From Denitratimonas tolerans (GTDB lineage Bacteria; Pseudomonadota; Gammaproteobacteria; Xanthomonadales; Xanthomonadaceae): a stretch of DNA of 64,000 nt. Every line of letters starts with the position of its first letter. Positions within the stretch are counted from its first letter, which is position 1. The translations under genes and the position numbers were made by a program. Shown here one piece after another: positions 34,185 through 43,050 of the stretch. Under the pieces are notes generated by a model. That model was not told where the DNA came from. It ran no database searches and saw only the letters and a list, made by a program, of their open reading frames with translations. The DNA is taken from the NCBI RefSeq assembly GCF_037203605.1, contig NZ_JBBDHC010000002.1, positions 62,001-126,000 of the forward strand. The letters run 5' to 3'.

Positions 34185-35219
34185 ATGTCCCAAACGATGA
34201 AGGCGCTGGTCAAGCGCGACGCCACCCGCGGCATCTGGATGCAGGACGTGCCGATCCCCGAGGCCGGCCCCAACGAGGTCCTGATCAAGCTGGAAAAGAC
34301 CGCGATCTGCGGTACCGACCTGCACATCTACCTCTGGGACGAGTGGAGCCAGCGTACCATCAAGCCGGGCCTGGTGATCGGGCACGAATTCGTGGGCCGC
34401 ATCGTCGAGGTGGGGCCGGGCGTCACCGGCTACCGCGTCGGCGACCGGGTCTCGGCCGAAGGTCACATCGTCTGCGGCCACTGCCGCAACTGCCGCGCCG
34501 GCCGCCAGCACCTGTGCCCGAACACCATCGGCATCGGCGTCAACCGCCACGGCGCGTTTGCCGAATACATCGTCATGCCGGCCTCGAACCTGTGGCCGAT
34601 CCCGGACCAGATTCCCTCCGAGCTGGCGGCCTTCTTCGATCCCTACGGCAACGCCGCGCACTGCGCGCTGGAATTCGACGTGATCGGCGAGGATGTGCTG
34701 ATCACCGGCGCCGGCCCCATCGGCATCATCGCCGCGGGCATCTGCAAGCACGTGGGCGCGCGCAACGTCGTGGTGACCGACGTCAACGACTACCGCCTGA
34801 AGCTCGCCGCCGACATGGGCGCCACGCGCGTGGTGAACGTGGCCAAGCAGTCGCTGCGCGAGGTGGTGAGCGACCTGCACATGGAGGGCTTCGACGTGGG
34901 CCTGGAGATGAGCGGCAACCCGCGCGCCTTCGCCGACATGCTCGACTGCATGTACCACGGTGGCCGCATCGCGATGCTCGGGATCATGCCGCGCGGTGCC
35001 GGCATCGACTGGGACAAGGTGATCTTCAAGGGCCTCACCCTGCACGGCATCTACGGGCGCAAGATGTACGAGACCTGGTACAAGATGACCCAGATGGTGC
35101 TGACCGGCTTCCCGCTGCAGAAGGTGCTCACCCACCAGATCCAGATCGACGACTTCCAGAAGGGTTTCGACCTGATGGAAGCCGGCCAGTGCGGCAAGAT
35201 CGTCTGCAACTGGACCTGA
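34185..35219 (+). CDS. tdh: L-threonine 3-dehydrogenase
   Basis: Tdh oxidises threonine to 2-amino-3-ketobutyrate with NAD+, feeding glycine and acetyl-CoA formation. The 344-aa medium-chain zinc dehydrogenase has the catalytic zinc site Cys in AICGTDLHIY (near 42) and His-Glu in VIGHEFVGRIVEVG. The structural zinc cysteines are in CGHCRNCRAGRQHLC, and the NAD site is ITGAGPIGIIAAG. Threonine-type features such as NRHGAFAEY and the C-terminal HQIQIDDFQKGFDLM are present. A kbl gene, which often pairs with tdh, is not adjacent. The start is set by the family N-terminus and the TATAAT upstream. Confidence 0.96.
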   Translation: MSQTMKALVKRDATRGIWMQDVPIPEAGPNEVLIKLEKTAICGTDLHIYLWDEWSQRTIKPGLVIGHEFVGRIVEVGPGVTGYRVGDRVSAEGHIVCGHCRNCRAGRQHLCPNTIGIGVNRHGAFAEYIVMPASNLWPIPDQIPSELAAFFDPYGNAAHCALEFDVIGEDVLITGAGPIGIIAAGICKHVGARNVVVTDVNDYRLKLAADMGATRVVNVAKQSLREVVSDLHMEGFDVGLEMSGNPRAFADMLDCMYHGGRIAMLGIMPRGAGIDWDKVIFKGLTLHGIYGRKMYETWYKMTQMVLTGFPLQKVLTHQIQIDDFQKGFDLMEAGQCGKIVCNWT

Positions 35220-35332
35220 GCCGACGATTCCCGCATCCGACCCGCGCCGCGATCAGCCACGCGCGCCACCAGACCCCGGTTTTTCCGCGCCGTCCGACGA
35301 CGGCATCCGCCCGAACCCATGAGGCACACGCC

Positions 35333-37279
35333 ATGACTCCTGTTCGCACCCTGCTTGGAACGGCCATCGCCGCCACCCTGCTCACCCTGACCGCCTGCGG
35401 CTCCGCGCCTGAAAACGAGGCCGCGAAAACACCCGCCGCCGCGCCGGCGGAAAGCGCCGACGCCTTCATCGCCCGTGCCAACCGCAGCATCGAGGAAGTC
35501 ACGCCGGAAATCACCTCGGCGCAGTGGCTCTCCAGCACCTACATCAACGCCGACAGCCAGCGCGTCGCCGCCGGTGCCAACGAGCGCTGGCTGACGCTGC
35601 GCAACGCCCTGGTCGAGCAGGCCAAGACCTATGACGAGGCCGCGCAGACGCCGGCCACGGCGCGCGCGCTGCACATCCTCAAGACCGATGCCGCGATGCC
35701 GGCACCGCGCGATCCGGCCCGGCTCAAGGAACTGGCCGGCATCGCGACCCGCATGGAAGCCGCCTACGGTGCCGGCAAGTGGTGCCGCGACGGCGAGGCC
35801 GCCAAGGACTGCCTCGACATCGGCCGGATTTCCGAAATCCTCGCCGACACCGCCACCAGCAGCTACGACGAGCAGCTCGCCGCATGGGAGGGCTGGCACA
35901 CCGTATCGCCGCCGATGCGCGCCGACTACCGGCGTTTCGTCGAGCTGACCAATGAAGGCGCGAAGGAAATGGGCTACGCCAACACCGGCGAAGTCTGGCG
36001 CGCCGGCTACGACATGACTCCGGCCGAATTCCAGGCCGAAACCGACCGCCTCTGGAACCAGGTCAAGCCGCTCTACACCCAGCTGCAGTGCTACACCCGC
36101 GGCAAGCTGGTGGAAAAATACGGCGACAAGGGCCAGGTGGACGGCATGCTGCCGGCACACCTCACCGGCAACCTGTGGCAGCAGGACTGGGGCAACCTCT
36201 GGCCGATCCTGGAACCCTACAAGGGCGTGGGCAACCTCGACATCAGCACCGCGCTGCGCCAGCAGCGCGACGATGCGCTCAACGCCTCGGTGGCGCAGGC
36301 CGGCGGCCTGGGCAAGCTCACCGCCGAGCGGCAGGTCGAACTCAGCCGCCAGGCCGACCTGGACATCGCCACCAAGATGACGCGCCTGGCCGAGGGTTTC
36401 TACACCGGTCTCGGGATGCCCGCGCTGCCGGGCTCGTTCTACACCGATTCCCAGCTCATCCAGCCGCGCGACCGCGACGTGGTCTGCCACGCCAGCGCCT
36501 GGCCCATGGATACCCACGGCGAAGTGCGCATCAAGATGTGCATCAAGCCGACCGAGGAAGAGCTCACCACGATCTACCACGAGCTCGGCCACATCTTCTA
36601 TTACATGGCCTACAAGGAGCAGCCGCCGCTGTTCCAGAACGGCGCGCACGACGGTTTCCACGAGGCCATCGGCGACACCATCGTGCTGTCGATGACGCCC
36701 GAGTACCTGGCGTCGATCGGGCTGCTCGACCAGACCACGATGAGCGAGCAGGCAGTTATCAACGCGCAGATGCGCATGGCGCTGGCCAAGGTCGCGTTCC
36801 TGCCCTTCGGCCTGATGATCGACCGCTGGCGCTGGGGCGTGTTCGACGGCTCGATCGCGCCGGAGAACTACAACGCGGCCTGGTGGGAACTGAAGGCCAA
36901 GTACCAGGGCGTGGCACCGGCCCAGGCGCGCGGCGAGGACTTCTTCGACCCGGGTGCCAAATACCACGTGCCGGGCAACACGCCCTACACCCGCTACTTC
37001 CTTTCGCACATCCTGCAATTCCAGTTCTACAAGGCGCTGTGCGATGCCGCCGGCCACAACGGTCCGCTTTACCAGTGCAACTTCGCCGGCAACCCCGAGG
37101 CAGGCGCGCGTTTCTGGGCGATGCTCGCGGCCGGCAGCAGCCAGCCCTGGCAGAAGACCCTCAGGGAGCTGACCGGCGGCGAACAGATGGATGCCGCCCC
37201 GGTGCTGGAATACTTCGCCCCGCTCAACGCCTGGCTGGAAATGAAGAACCAGGGCAAGGACTGCGGCTGGGAAGGCTGA
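35333..37279 (+). CDS. M2 family peptidyl-dipeptidase (ACE-like) lipoprotein
   Basis: This 648-aa zinc metallopeptidase removes C-terminal dipeptides from peptides. A lipoprotein signal ends with the lipobox LTAC (Cys 22), so it is probably anchored to a membrane facing the periplasm. The zinc site HELGH lies at about residue 416 in TTIYHELGHIFYYM, with the third ligand Glu in HDGFHEAIGDTI. The chloride and substrate regions KYHVPGNTPYTRYFLSHILQ (split by length) and QFQFYKALC are typical of bacterial ACE homologues. It lies between two S46 peptidase genes and follows tdh, making a group of peptide and amino-acid degrading functions. ATG at 35333 has GAGG upstream. Confidence 0.93.
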   Translation: MTPVRTLLGTAIAATLLTLTACGSAPENEAAKTPAAAPAESADAFIARANRSIEEVTPEITSAQWLSSTYINADSQRVAAGANERWLTLRNALVEQAKTYDEAAQTPATARALHILKTDAAMPAPRDPARLKELAGIATRMEAAYGAGKWCRDGEAAKDCLDIGRISEILADTATSSYDEQLAAWEGWHTVSPPMRADYRRFVELTNEGAKEMGYANTGEVWRAGYDMTPAEFQAETDRLWNQVKPLYTQLQCYTRGKLVEKYGDKGQVDGMLPAHLTGNLWQQDWGNLWPILEPYKGVGNLDISTALRQQRDDALNASVAQAGGLGKLTAERQVELSRQADLDIATKMTRLAEGFYTGLGMPALPGSFYTDSQLIQPRDRDVVCHASAWPMDTHGEVRIKMCIKPTEEELTTIYHELGHIFYYMAYKEQPPLFQNGAHDGFHEAIGDTIVLSMTPEYLASIGLLDQTTMSEQAVINAQMRMALAKVAFLPFGLMIDRWRWGVFDGSIAPENYNAAWWELKAKYQGVAPAQARGEDFFDPGAKYHVPGNTPYTRYFLSHILQFQFYKALCDAAGHNGPLYQCNFAGNPEAGARFWAMLAAGSSQPWQKTLRELTGGEQMDAAPVLEYFAPLNAWLEMKNQGKDCGWEG

Positions 37280-37323
37280 GGACATCGGCGGCGGGGCGCA
37301 CGGGCCGCCTCGCCGCCGCATCC

Positions 37324-37332
37324 TGCTAGGCT
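37324..37332 (+). promoter_or_regulatory. Extended -10 element before DPP11-like gene
   Basis: TGCTAGGCT is identical to the element before the nuclease gene at 7204-7212 and lies 27 bp before the peptidase start. Confidence 0.4.
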
Positions 37333-37359
37333 CCCGGCTCCCCTGCCGACGGAGCGACC

Positions 37360-39459
37360 ATGCGATCTCTCATCCTCGCCCTGCCCGCGCTCGCCGCGCT
37401 CGCCCTTCCCGCCGCGCCCGCATACTCCGCCGAGGGCATGTGGACGCTCGACAACCTGCCCGCGGCCATGCTGCAGCGCGACTTCGGCTTCAGCCCCGAT
37501 GCCGCGTGGGTGCGCCACGTCATGCAGGCCTCGGTGCGGCTGGAATCGGGCTGTTCGGCCTCGTTCGTCAGCCCCGACGGGCTGGTGCTGACCAACTCGC
37601 ACTGCGTTCGGCGCTGTGTGAGCGACCTGTCCACCGCCCGGCGCGACCTGACGCTGACCGCCTTCGTCGCCGATTCGCGCGACGACGAACGCACCTGCCC
37701 GGGCCTGGAAGCCAGCCGCCTGGTCGAAACCCGCGAGGTCACCGCCACCGTGCGCGCCGCGCTCGACGGCACCCGGGGCGATACCTTCGCCGCCGCGCGC
37801 AGCCGCATCCAGGCCGAACTGGAAGCGGCCTGCGTGGCAGGTGACGCCGACAGCGTGCGCTGCCAGCTGGTGGAGCTGTATCAGGGCGGGCAGTACTGGA
37901 TCTACCGCTACGAGCGGCTGCGCGAGCTGCGCCTGGTGTTTGCGCCGGAGGAAGCCGCCGGCAGCTTCGGCGGCGATCTCGACAACTTCGAATTCCCGCG
38001 CTTTTCCTTCGATGCCGCGCTGCTGCGCGTATGGAAGGACGGCGCACCCTATCGCACCGGCGACTGGTTCGCGCTGCATCCGGCCGGGATCGCCGAAGGC
38101 GCGCTGGTGGTCGCCACCGGCCAGCCGGGGCGCACCCGCCGCCTGCTGACGGTGAGCCAGCTCGAGACCCTGCGCGACGTCGAACTCACCGCCGCCGCGC
38201 TGCGCCTGGCCGAGCTGCGCGGCCTGCTGACCCGCTATCGCGCCGAAGGCGCGGAGCAGTCGCGCCTCGCCGGCGCCGATCTTCGCCGCGCGGAAAACCA
38301 GCTCAAGGTGCTGCGCGGCGAGATCGAGGCGCTGCACGATTCCGATCTGTTCGCGCGCAAGCGCGCGGACGAGCGCGCCTTGCGCGATTTCGTCGCGGCC
38401 GATCCGGCGCTCGCGGCGCGCAGCGCGGGCGCGTGGGAGGCCATCGCACAGGCGCAGGCCGCACGCCGTCGCCTCGGTGCCGAATACACCCAGCTTGAAA
38501 CCGGACACGCTTTCGCCAGCCCGATGTTCCTGCACGCGCGCAGCCTGGTGCGCGCCGCCGCCGAGCGCGCGCGGCCGGACGGCGAGCGCCTGCGCGAGTA
38601 TTCGGAATCCGCCCTGCCCGCGCTGCGCCAGCGCACCGTGGCAGCGATCCCGTTCCATCCCGACTACGAGGCCATGACGCTGGCCTGGTCGCTGGGCCAC
38701 GCGCGCGAGGTGCTCGGCAGCGGGCACCCGGCGATCCGCCGCCTGCTGGGCAAGGACTCACCGCACGCCGTCGCGCAGCGCGTGATGCGGGCCACCGGCC
38801 TGGGCGATGCGGCCGAACGCGCACGCCTGTGGGACGGCGGCACGGAAGCGATCTCGAGCAACCGCGACCCGCTGCTCGCGCTCGCCGCCGCGATCGACCC
38901 GGCCGCACGCGCGGCGCGCAGCGCGTGGGAATCACAGGTCGAATCAGTCGAAGTGGCGCAGCACGCGCTTATCTCGGCGGCGCGATTCGCCCGCGACGGC
39001 GACAATGCCTATCCCGACGCCAGCTTCACCCTGCGCGCCGCGTTCGGGGTGCGCCGCGGCTACGAGGAGAACGGCCGCGAGGTCGCCTCGCTCACCACCC
39101 TCGGGCAGATGTACGAGCGCGCCACCGGGGCCGCGCCCTTCGCCCTGCCGGCGCGCTGGCTCAACCGACGCGGCACCGTGGATCCGTCCACGCCGCTCAA
39201 CCAGGTCACCACCATCGACACCATCGGCGGCAATTCCGGCAGCCCGATCATCGATCGCCAGCGCCGCCTCGTGGGCCTCAATTTCGACCGCAATCGCCAC
39301 GCCCTCGGGCGCGCCTACGGTTTCGATGAAACCCGCGGCCGCAACATCTCCGTCCACCCCGCCGCGATCCTTGCCGCGCTCGAACACATCTACATGGCCC
39401 CCGCGCTGGTGCGCGAGCTGCGCGCGGCGAAGAAAGCCGCGTCCCGGCAAGAACCGTAG
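37360..39459 (+). CDS. S46 family dipeptidyl-peptidase, DPP11-like
   Basis: This 699-aa second S46 enzyme has a signal peptide ending near AYSA. The catalytic His lies in VLTNSHCVRR, the Asp in GGDLDNFEFPRF and the Ser in GGNSGSPIID. The S1 position reads GLNFDR, the Arg form seen in DPP11 enzymes that cut after Asp or Glu, so it should complement the DPP7-like enzyme at 31857-34031. This specificity is inferred from one residue and its context. The protein ends with a basic tail (ELRAAKKAASRQEP) not usual for the family. It converges with secF across two GC-rich hairpins. Confidence 0.9.
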   Translation: MRSLILALPALAALALPAAPAYSAEGMWTLDNLPAAMLQRDFGFSPDAAWVRHVMQASVRLESGCSASFVSPDGLVLTNSHCVRRCVSDLSTARRDLTLTAFVADSRDDERTCPGLEASRLVETREVTATVRAALDGTRGDTFAAARSRIQAELEAACVAGDADSVRCQLVELYQGGQYWIYRYERLRELRLVFAPEEAAGSFGGDLDNFEFPRFSFDAALLRVWKDGAPYRTGDWFALHPAGIAEGALVVATGQPGRTRRLLTVSQLETLRDVELTAAALRLAELRGLLTRYRAEGAEQSRLAGADLRRAENQLKVLRGEIEALHDSDLFARKRADERALRDFVAADPALAARSAGAWEAIAQAQAARRRLGAEYTQLETGHAFASPMFLHARSLVRAAAERARPDGERLREYSESALPALRQRTVAAIPFHPDYEAMTLAWSLGHAREVLGSGHPAIRRLLGKDSPHAVAQRVMRATGLGDAAERARLWDGGTEAISSNRDPLLALAAAIDPAARAARSAWESQVESVEVAQHALISAARFARDGDNAYPDASFTLRAAFGVRRGYEENGREVASLTTLGQMYERATGAAPFALPARWLNRRGTVDPSTPLNQVTTIDTIGGNSGSPIIDRQRRLVGLNFDRNRHALGRAYGFDETRGRNISVHPAAILAALEHIYMAPALVRELRAAKKAASRQEP

Positions 39460-39511
39460 CGGCGCATGGCGGCGGAACCGCCGCAGGTGATTCCGCCGCG
39501 CCCTTGCGACA

Positions 39512-39535
39512 CGCCCGCGGCGGAAACCGCGGGCG
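39512..39535. terminator. GC-rich hairpin between DPP11-like gene and secF
   Basis: CGCCCGCGG and CCGCGGGCG form a perfect 9-bp stem with a 6-nt loop in the 83-bp gap between converging genes. There is no T-run, so termination would depend on the stem alone. A second small stem (GCGGCGG/CCGCCGC) lies at 39469-39484. Confidence 0.45.
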
Positions 39536-39542
39536 CGCTGCG

Positions 39543-40481
39543 TTACGGACGACGTGCGAGATCGGCGTCGTCGCGCACCTTGGGCATCATGTCCATCTTG
39601 GTGGTGCCAAGCAGGAGCAGCAGCGGGCAGGCCACGAAGATCGAAGACAGGGTGCCGACGATGATGCCGCATATCTGCGATTCGGCCATGCCTTCGAGCG
39701 AATCGCCGCCGTAGATATACAGCGCGATCACGGTCAACAGCGCCACGAACGAGGTGATGACGGTACGCGACAGGGTCTGGTTGACTGATCGATTCAGCAC
39801 TTCCCGGGTGTCCACTTTTTGCAGGGAGCGGAAGTTCTCGCGCACGCGGTCGAAGACCACGATGGTGTCGTTGATCGCGTAGCCCATCACCGAGAGCACG
39901 CCGGCCATCACGGTCAGGTCGAACTCGCGCCAGGTCACCGCGAACAGGGCCGTGGTGATGATGAGGGTGAAGGCGGTGGAGAGGATGGCCGCGATGGCGA
40001 ACTTCCATTCGAACCGTATGGAAATGTAGATCACGAAGCCCAGCATCACGAAAATCGCGGCAAGGATGCCGTTCTGTGCCAGCTCCTTGCCCACCTGCGG
40101 CCCGACGAAATCGCTGCGCACCAGGGTGGCCGGGTTTTCGTTCGAAGACAGCACGGTCCGCACCGCATCGCCCGTCTGGGTGATGTTGTCCTGGCCTTCG
40201 CTCGACTGCAGCCGTACCATCACGTCGAACTCCGAGCCGAAAGCCTGCACCACGGCACCGGGATAGCCCCCGGCGTCGAGGCGGTCGCGCAGGTCGTCAA
40301 GGTCGGCAGGATGCTCGAAGGTCAGTTCGGCCACGGTGCCGCCGGTGAAGTCGAGCGCGTAGTTGAGCCCGCGCACGCCCAGCAGCACCATGCTGCCGAT
40401 GATCATGAGCACGGCAATCACCAGGGCGACGTGGCGGTAGCGAAGGAAATCGATCTTGCTGTCGTAGGGAAAAATATTCAT
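39543..40481 (-). CDS. secF: Protein translocase subunit SecF
   Basis: SecF joins SecD and YajC to use the proton gradient for pulling proteins across the inner membrane through SecYEG. The 312-aa product has six membrane helices and a periplasmic domain after the first. Family markers include ALDFTGGTVAEL near residue 40, VMGYAINDTIVVFDRVREN in the fourth/fifth helix region and SVNQTLSRTVITSF. It follows secD by 19 bp and is the last gene of the yajC-secD-secF operon. Length is near the 323 aa of E. coli. Confidence 0.97.
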   Translation of the reverse strand: MNIFPYDSKIDFLRYRHVALVIAVLMIIGSMVLLGVRGLNYALDFTGGTVAELTFEHPADLDDLRDRLDAGGYPGAVVQAFGSEFDVMVRLQSSEGQDNITQTGDAVRTVLSSNENPATLVRSDFVGPQVGKELAQNGILAAIFVMLGFVIYISIRFEWKFAIAAILSTAFTLIITTALFAVTWREFDLTVMAGVLSVMGYAINDTIVVFDRVRENFRSLQKVDTREVLNRSVNQTLSRTVITSFVALLTVIALYIYGGDSLEGMAESQICGIIVGTLSSIFVACPLLLLLGTTKMDMMPKVRDDADLARRP

Positions 40482-40500
40482 CGCTGATCTCCTTCGTGCC

Positions 40501-42354
40501 TCAAATCAGAACCCGCTTGACCTTGCGGCGACCGCCGTAGATCAGCGTGGCCACGCCGCGCGACACGTCGACGGCGGTATAGATCGAGGTCAGGATGCCC
40601 AGGCACAGGGTGACGGCGAAGCCCTTGACCGGTCCGGTGCCGAAGGCGAACAGCGCGATGCCGGCCAGCAGGGCGGTGACGTTGGCATCCCAGATCGTTC
40701 CCGAAGCGCGGTCGTAGCCTTCGGCGATGGCGGTCTGCGGCGGCAGGCCGAGGCGCAACTCCTCGCGTATTCGCTCGTTGATGAGGACGTTGGCGTCCAC
40801 CGACAGGCCCACGGTGAGCGCGATGCCGGCCAGTCCCGGCAGGGTCAGCGTGGCACCCAGCAGCGACATCGCGGCAACCACAAGCAGCAGGTTGAGCAGC
40901 AGCGCGATGTTGGTGACCACGCCAAAGACCTTGTAATACACGATGAAGAAGGCCAGCACGAAGATGAAGGAGTAACTCACCGCGGTCCAGCCGCGCTGGA
41001 TGTTCTCCTTGCCCAGGCTCGGGCCGATGATGCGCTCCTCAACGATGTCCACCGGCGCGGCCAGCGAGCCGGCGCGCAGCAGCAGGGCCAGCTCGGAGGC
41101 TTCGGTCGAACTACCCAGGCCGGTGGTCTGGAACTTGCGGCCGAACACGCCGTTGACGCGGGCGTAGTTGATGACTTCCTCGGTCACGCGCACGCTGCGA
41201 ACTTCTTCGCCGTTGACGATCTTGGTTTCGGGCAGGCGCTCGATGTAGACCACGCCCATGAAGCGACCGACGTTGTCGCGGGTGAAGTCGTTCATGCGCG
41301 CGCCGGCGGCCGAATTCAGCGTCACCGACACCATCGGCCCACCGCCCTGCGGATCGAAGCCGGAGCGCGCATCCACCAGCTGGTCGCCCGAGGCGATGAT
41401 GCGGCGCGACAGCAGGATCGGGCGCTGGGTGCCGCGCTCGTAGTACAGGCGCGCATCGGGCGGCACGCGGCCGCTCTGCGCCGCCTCGAAGGCGTTGCCG
41501 TCGACCGCTGCGCGATATTCCAGCGTGGCGGTGGCACCGAGGATCTTCTTGGCCTGGGCGGTGTCCTGCACGCCGGGGAGCTGCACCACGATGCGGGTCG
41601 CGCCCTGGCGCTGGATCACCGGCTCGGCCACGCCCAGTTCGTTGATGCGGTTGCGCAGGGTGCCGATGTTCTGTTCGACCGCATTGTCGAGGATGGTCTT
41701 GAGCTCGGCCTCGCGCAGGTGGGCGACCAGCACCGCCGGCTCGGTGCCGTCTTCCAGCTGGAGCTGGGGCACGTCGCGACCGATGAGGCCGGCGGCGGTG
41801 TTGCGGTCGGCGGCGTCGCGCAGGCGGATCAGGATGCCGGTGGCACCGCGATCCACGCCGGCGTAGGGAATCTTGTTCTCGCGCAGCACGCCGCGGATGT
41901 CGTCGAGCATGCTTGCCTCGCGCTTTTCCAGCGCGCCCTTCTGGTCCACTTCCATCAGGAAGTGCACGCCGCCCTGCAGGTCCAGGCCCAGCAGCATCGG
42001 CTTGGCACCGATGGCGGTGAGCCAGTCAGGCACGGTGGAGGCCAGGTTGAGCGCAACGATGTAGCCCTGCCCCACTACACCGCGAATCGTATCGGCTGCG
42101 CGGATCTGCAGATTGGGGTCTTCCAGACGAACCAGGAGGTTGTTGTTCTCGATCCCGATCGATTTGAAGCCGATCCGGCTTTGCTCGAGCACGCCCTGGA
42201 CACGCTCCTTGAGGGCATCGTCGAGCTGTCCGCCGCGGGTGGCGGTGATCTGGACCGCGGTGTCCTGCGGATACAGATTGGGCAGCGAGTAGATCGAAGC
42301 GACAATGAAGATCAGTGTCGCCAGCACATATTTCCAGCGCGCGTATTCAAGCAT
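40501..42354 (-). CDS. secD: Protein translocase subunit SecD
   Basis: SecD is the larger partner of SecF with a big periplasmic domain that captures emerging proteins. The 617-aa product has an N-terminal helix (YVLATLIFIVASIYSLPNLY), the D1 motif MLLGLDLQGGVHFLMEVD near 118-135, the long P1 region and five C-terminal helices with GIALTVGLSVDANVLINERI, which includes the conserved Asp for proton coupling. It lies 19 bp before secF and 68 bp after yajC, as in most gammaproteobacteria. Confidence 0.97.
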   Translation of the reverse strand: MLEYARWKYVLATLIFIVASIYSLPNLYPQDTAVQITATRGGQLDDALKERVQGVLEQSRIGFKSIGIENNNLLVRLEDPNLQIRAADTIRGVVGQGYIVALNLASTVPDWLTAIGAKPMLLGLDLQGGVHFLMEVDQKGALEKREASMLDDIRGVLRENKIPYAGVDRGATGILIRLRDAADRNTAAGLIGRDVPQLQLEDGTEPAVLVAHLREAELKTILDNAVEQNIGTLRNRINELGVAEPVIQRQGATRIVVQLPGVQDTAQAKKILGATATLEYRAAVDGNAFEAAQSGRVPPDARLYYERGTQRPILLSRRIIASGDQLVDARSGFDPQGGGPMVSVTLNSAAGARMNDFTRDNVGRFMGVVYIERLPETKIVNGEEVRSVRVTEEVINYARVNGVFGRKFQTTGLGSSTEASELALLLRAGSLAAPVDIVEERIIGPSLGKENIQRGWTAVSYSFIFVLAFFIVYYKVFGVVTNIALLLNLLLVVAAMSLLGATLTLPGLAGIALTVGLSVDANVLINERIREELRLGLPPQTAIAEGYDRASGTIWDANVTALLAGIALFAFGTGPVKGFAVTLCLGILTSIYTAVDVSRGVATLIYGGRRKVKRVLI

Positions 42355-42422
42355 TTGGATTCACCAGACAGCGGTGGGCACCGGGAGCCATGCCCTCGGC
42401 GCTCGGACAGCGGGAAAACGAC

Positions 42423-42752
42423 TCAGGCGGACTTGAGCGTGCCCTTGGGAAGCACCGCCGCGATGGCGTTCTTCTGCACGCGAATGACCACCTTCTCGGC
42501 AACTTCGATGGCGAGGAAGGCATCGCCCACTTCATCGACGCGGCCAAGCATGCCGCCGTTGGTCACCACCTCGTCGCCCTTGGCGATGGCCGAAACCATG
42601 GTGCGGTGGTCCTTGGCGCGCTTCATCTGCGGGCGGATGACGAAGAAGAAGAACACCGCCACGAACACCAGCATCATCACCAGCGGCGACCACGGCGAAG
42701 CCTGCGGCGCACCGGCTGCCTGAGCCCAGGCGGAAGAAATCAGGAAATCCAT
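42423..42752 (-). CDS. yajC: Preprotein translocase accessory subunit YajC
   Basis: YajC is a single-helix inner-membrane subunit of the SecDF complex. The 109-aa product has one membrane helix (about 22-41, PLVMMLVFVAVFFFFVIRPQ) followed by the conserved MKRAKDHRTMVSAIAKGDEV and TNGGMLGRVDEV segments. It is the first gene of the yajC-secD-secF operon. tgt, which often precedes it, is not here; instead a 298-bp gap with a dispersed repeat separates it from divergent hutI. Confidence 0.96.
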   Translation of the reverse strand: MDFLISSAWAQAAGAPQASPWSPLVMMLVFVAVFFFFVIRPQMKRAKDHRTMVSAIAKGDEVVTNGGMLGRVDEVGDAFLAIEVAEKVVIRVQKNAIAAVLPKGTLKSA

Positions 42753-42895
42753 CGAGAGACTCGCTTTGTTCGGAAAGGGGCCGGCGCGTGCCGGAAAAGC
42801 ATGGGATTATGCCACGCGCGGCCTCCCTGTGTGGGGACGCCCAGCGCGCGGCTCAACCCCCTCCCTCTACGCGCGGCGGCGAAGTGCCCACGGCT

Positions 42896-42967
42896 GCAGG
42901 TCGGGGCTACGCCCCCGACGGGGTGTTCAATGCCCGGCAACGTCGGCCACGCAGGGCCGACCTGCGG
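42896..42967. repeat. 72-bp dispersed repeat with two hairpins
   Basis: This unit matches 13314-13385 at 66 of 72 positions without gaps. It contains GTCGGGG/CCCCGAC-type and GTCGGCC/GGCCGAC hairpins. In the other copy the second hairpin reads GTCGACC/GGTCGAC, a compensatory pair change. It lies in the 298-bp divergent gap between yajC and hutI. Confidence 0.85.
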
Positions 42968-43050
42968 CGATGGCGTTCTCCGCACGGCTCGACACGCGCG
43001 TCGGACGCCGCGATCATCGGCGCACTCCCGCGTTTTGCCAGAGCCGGACC

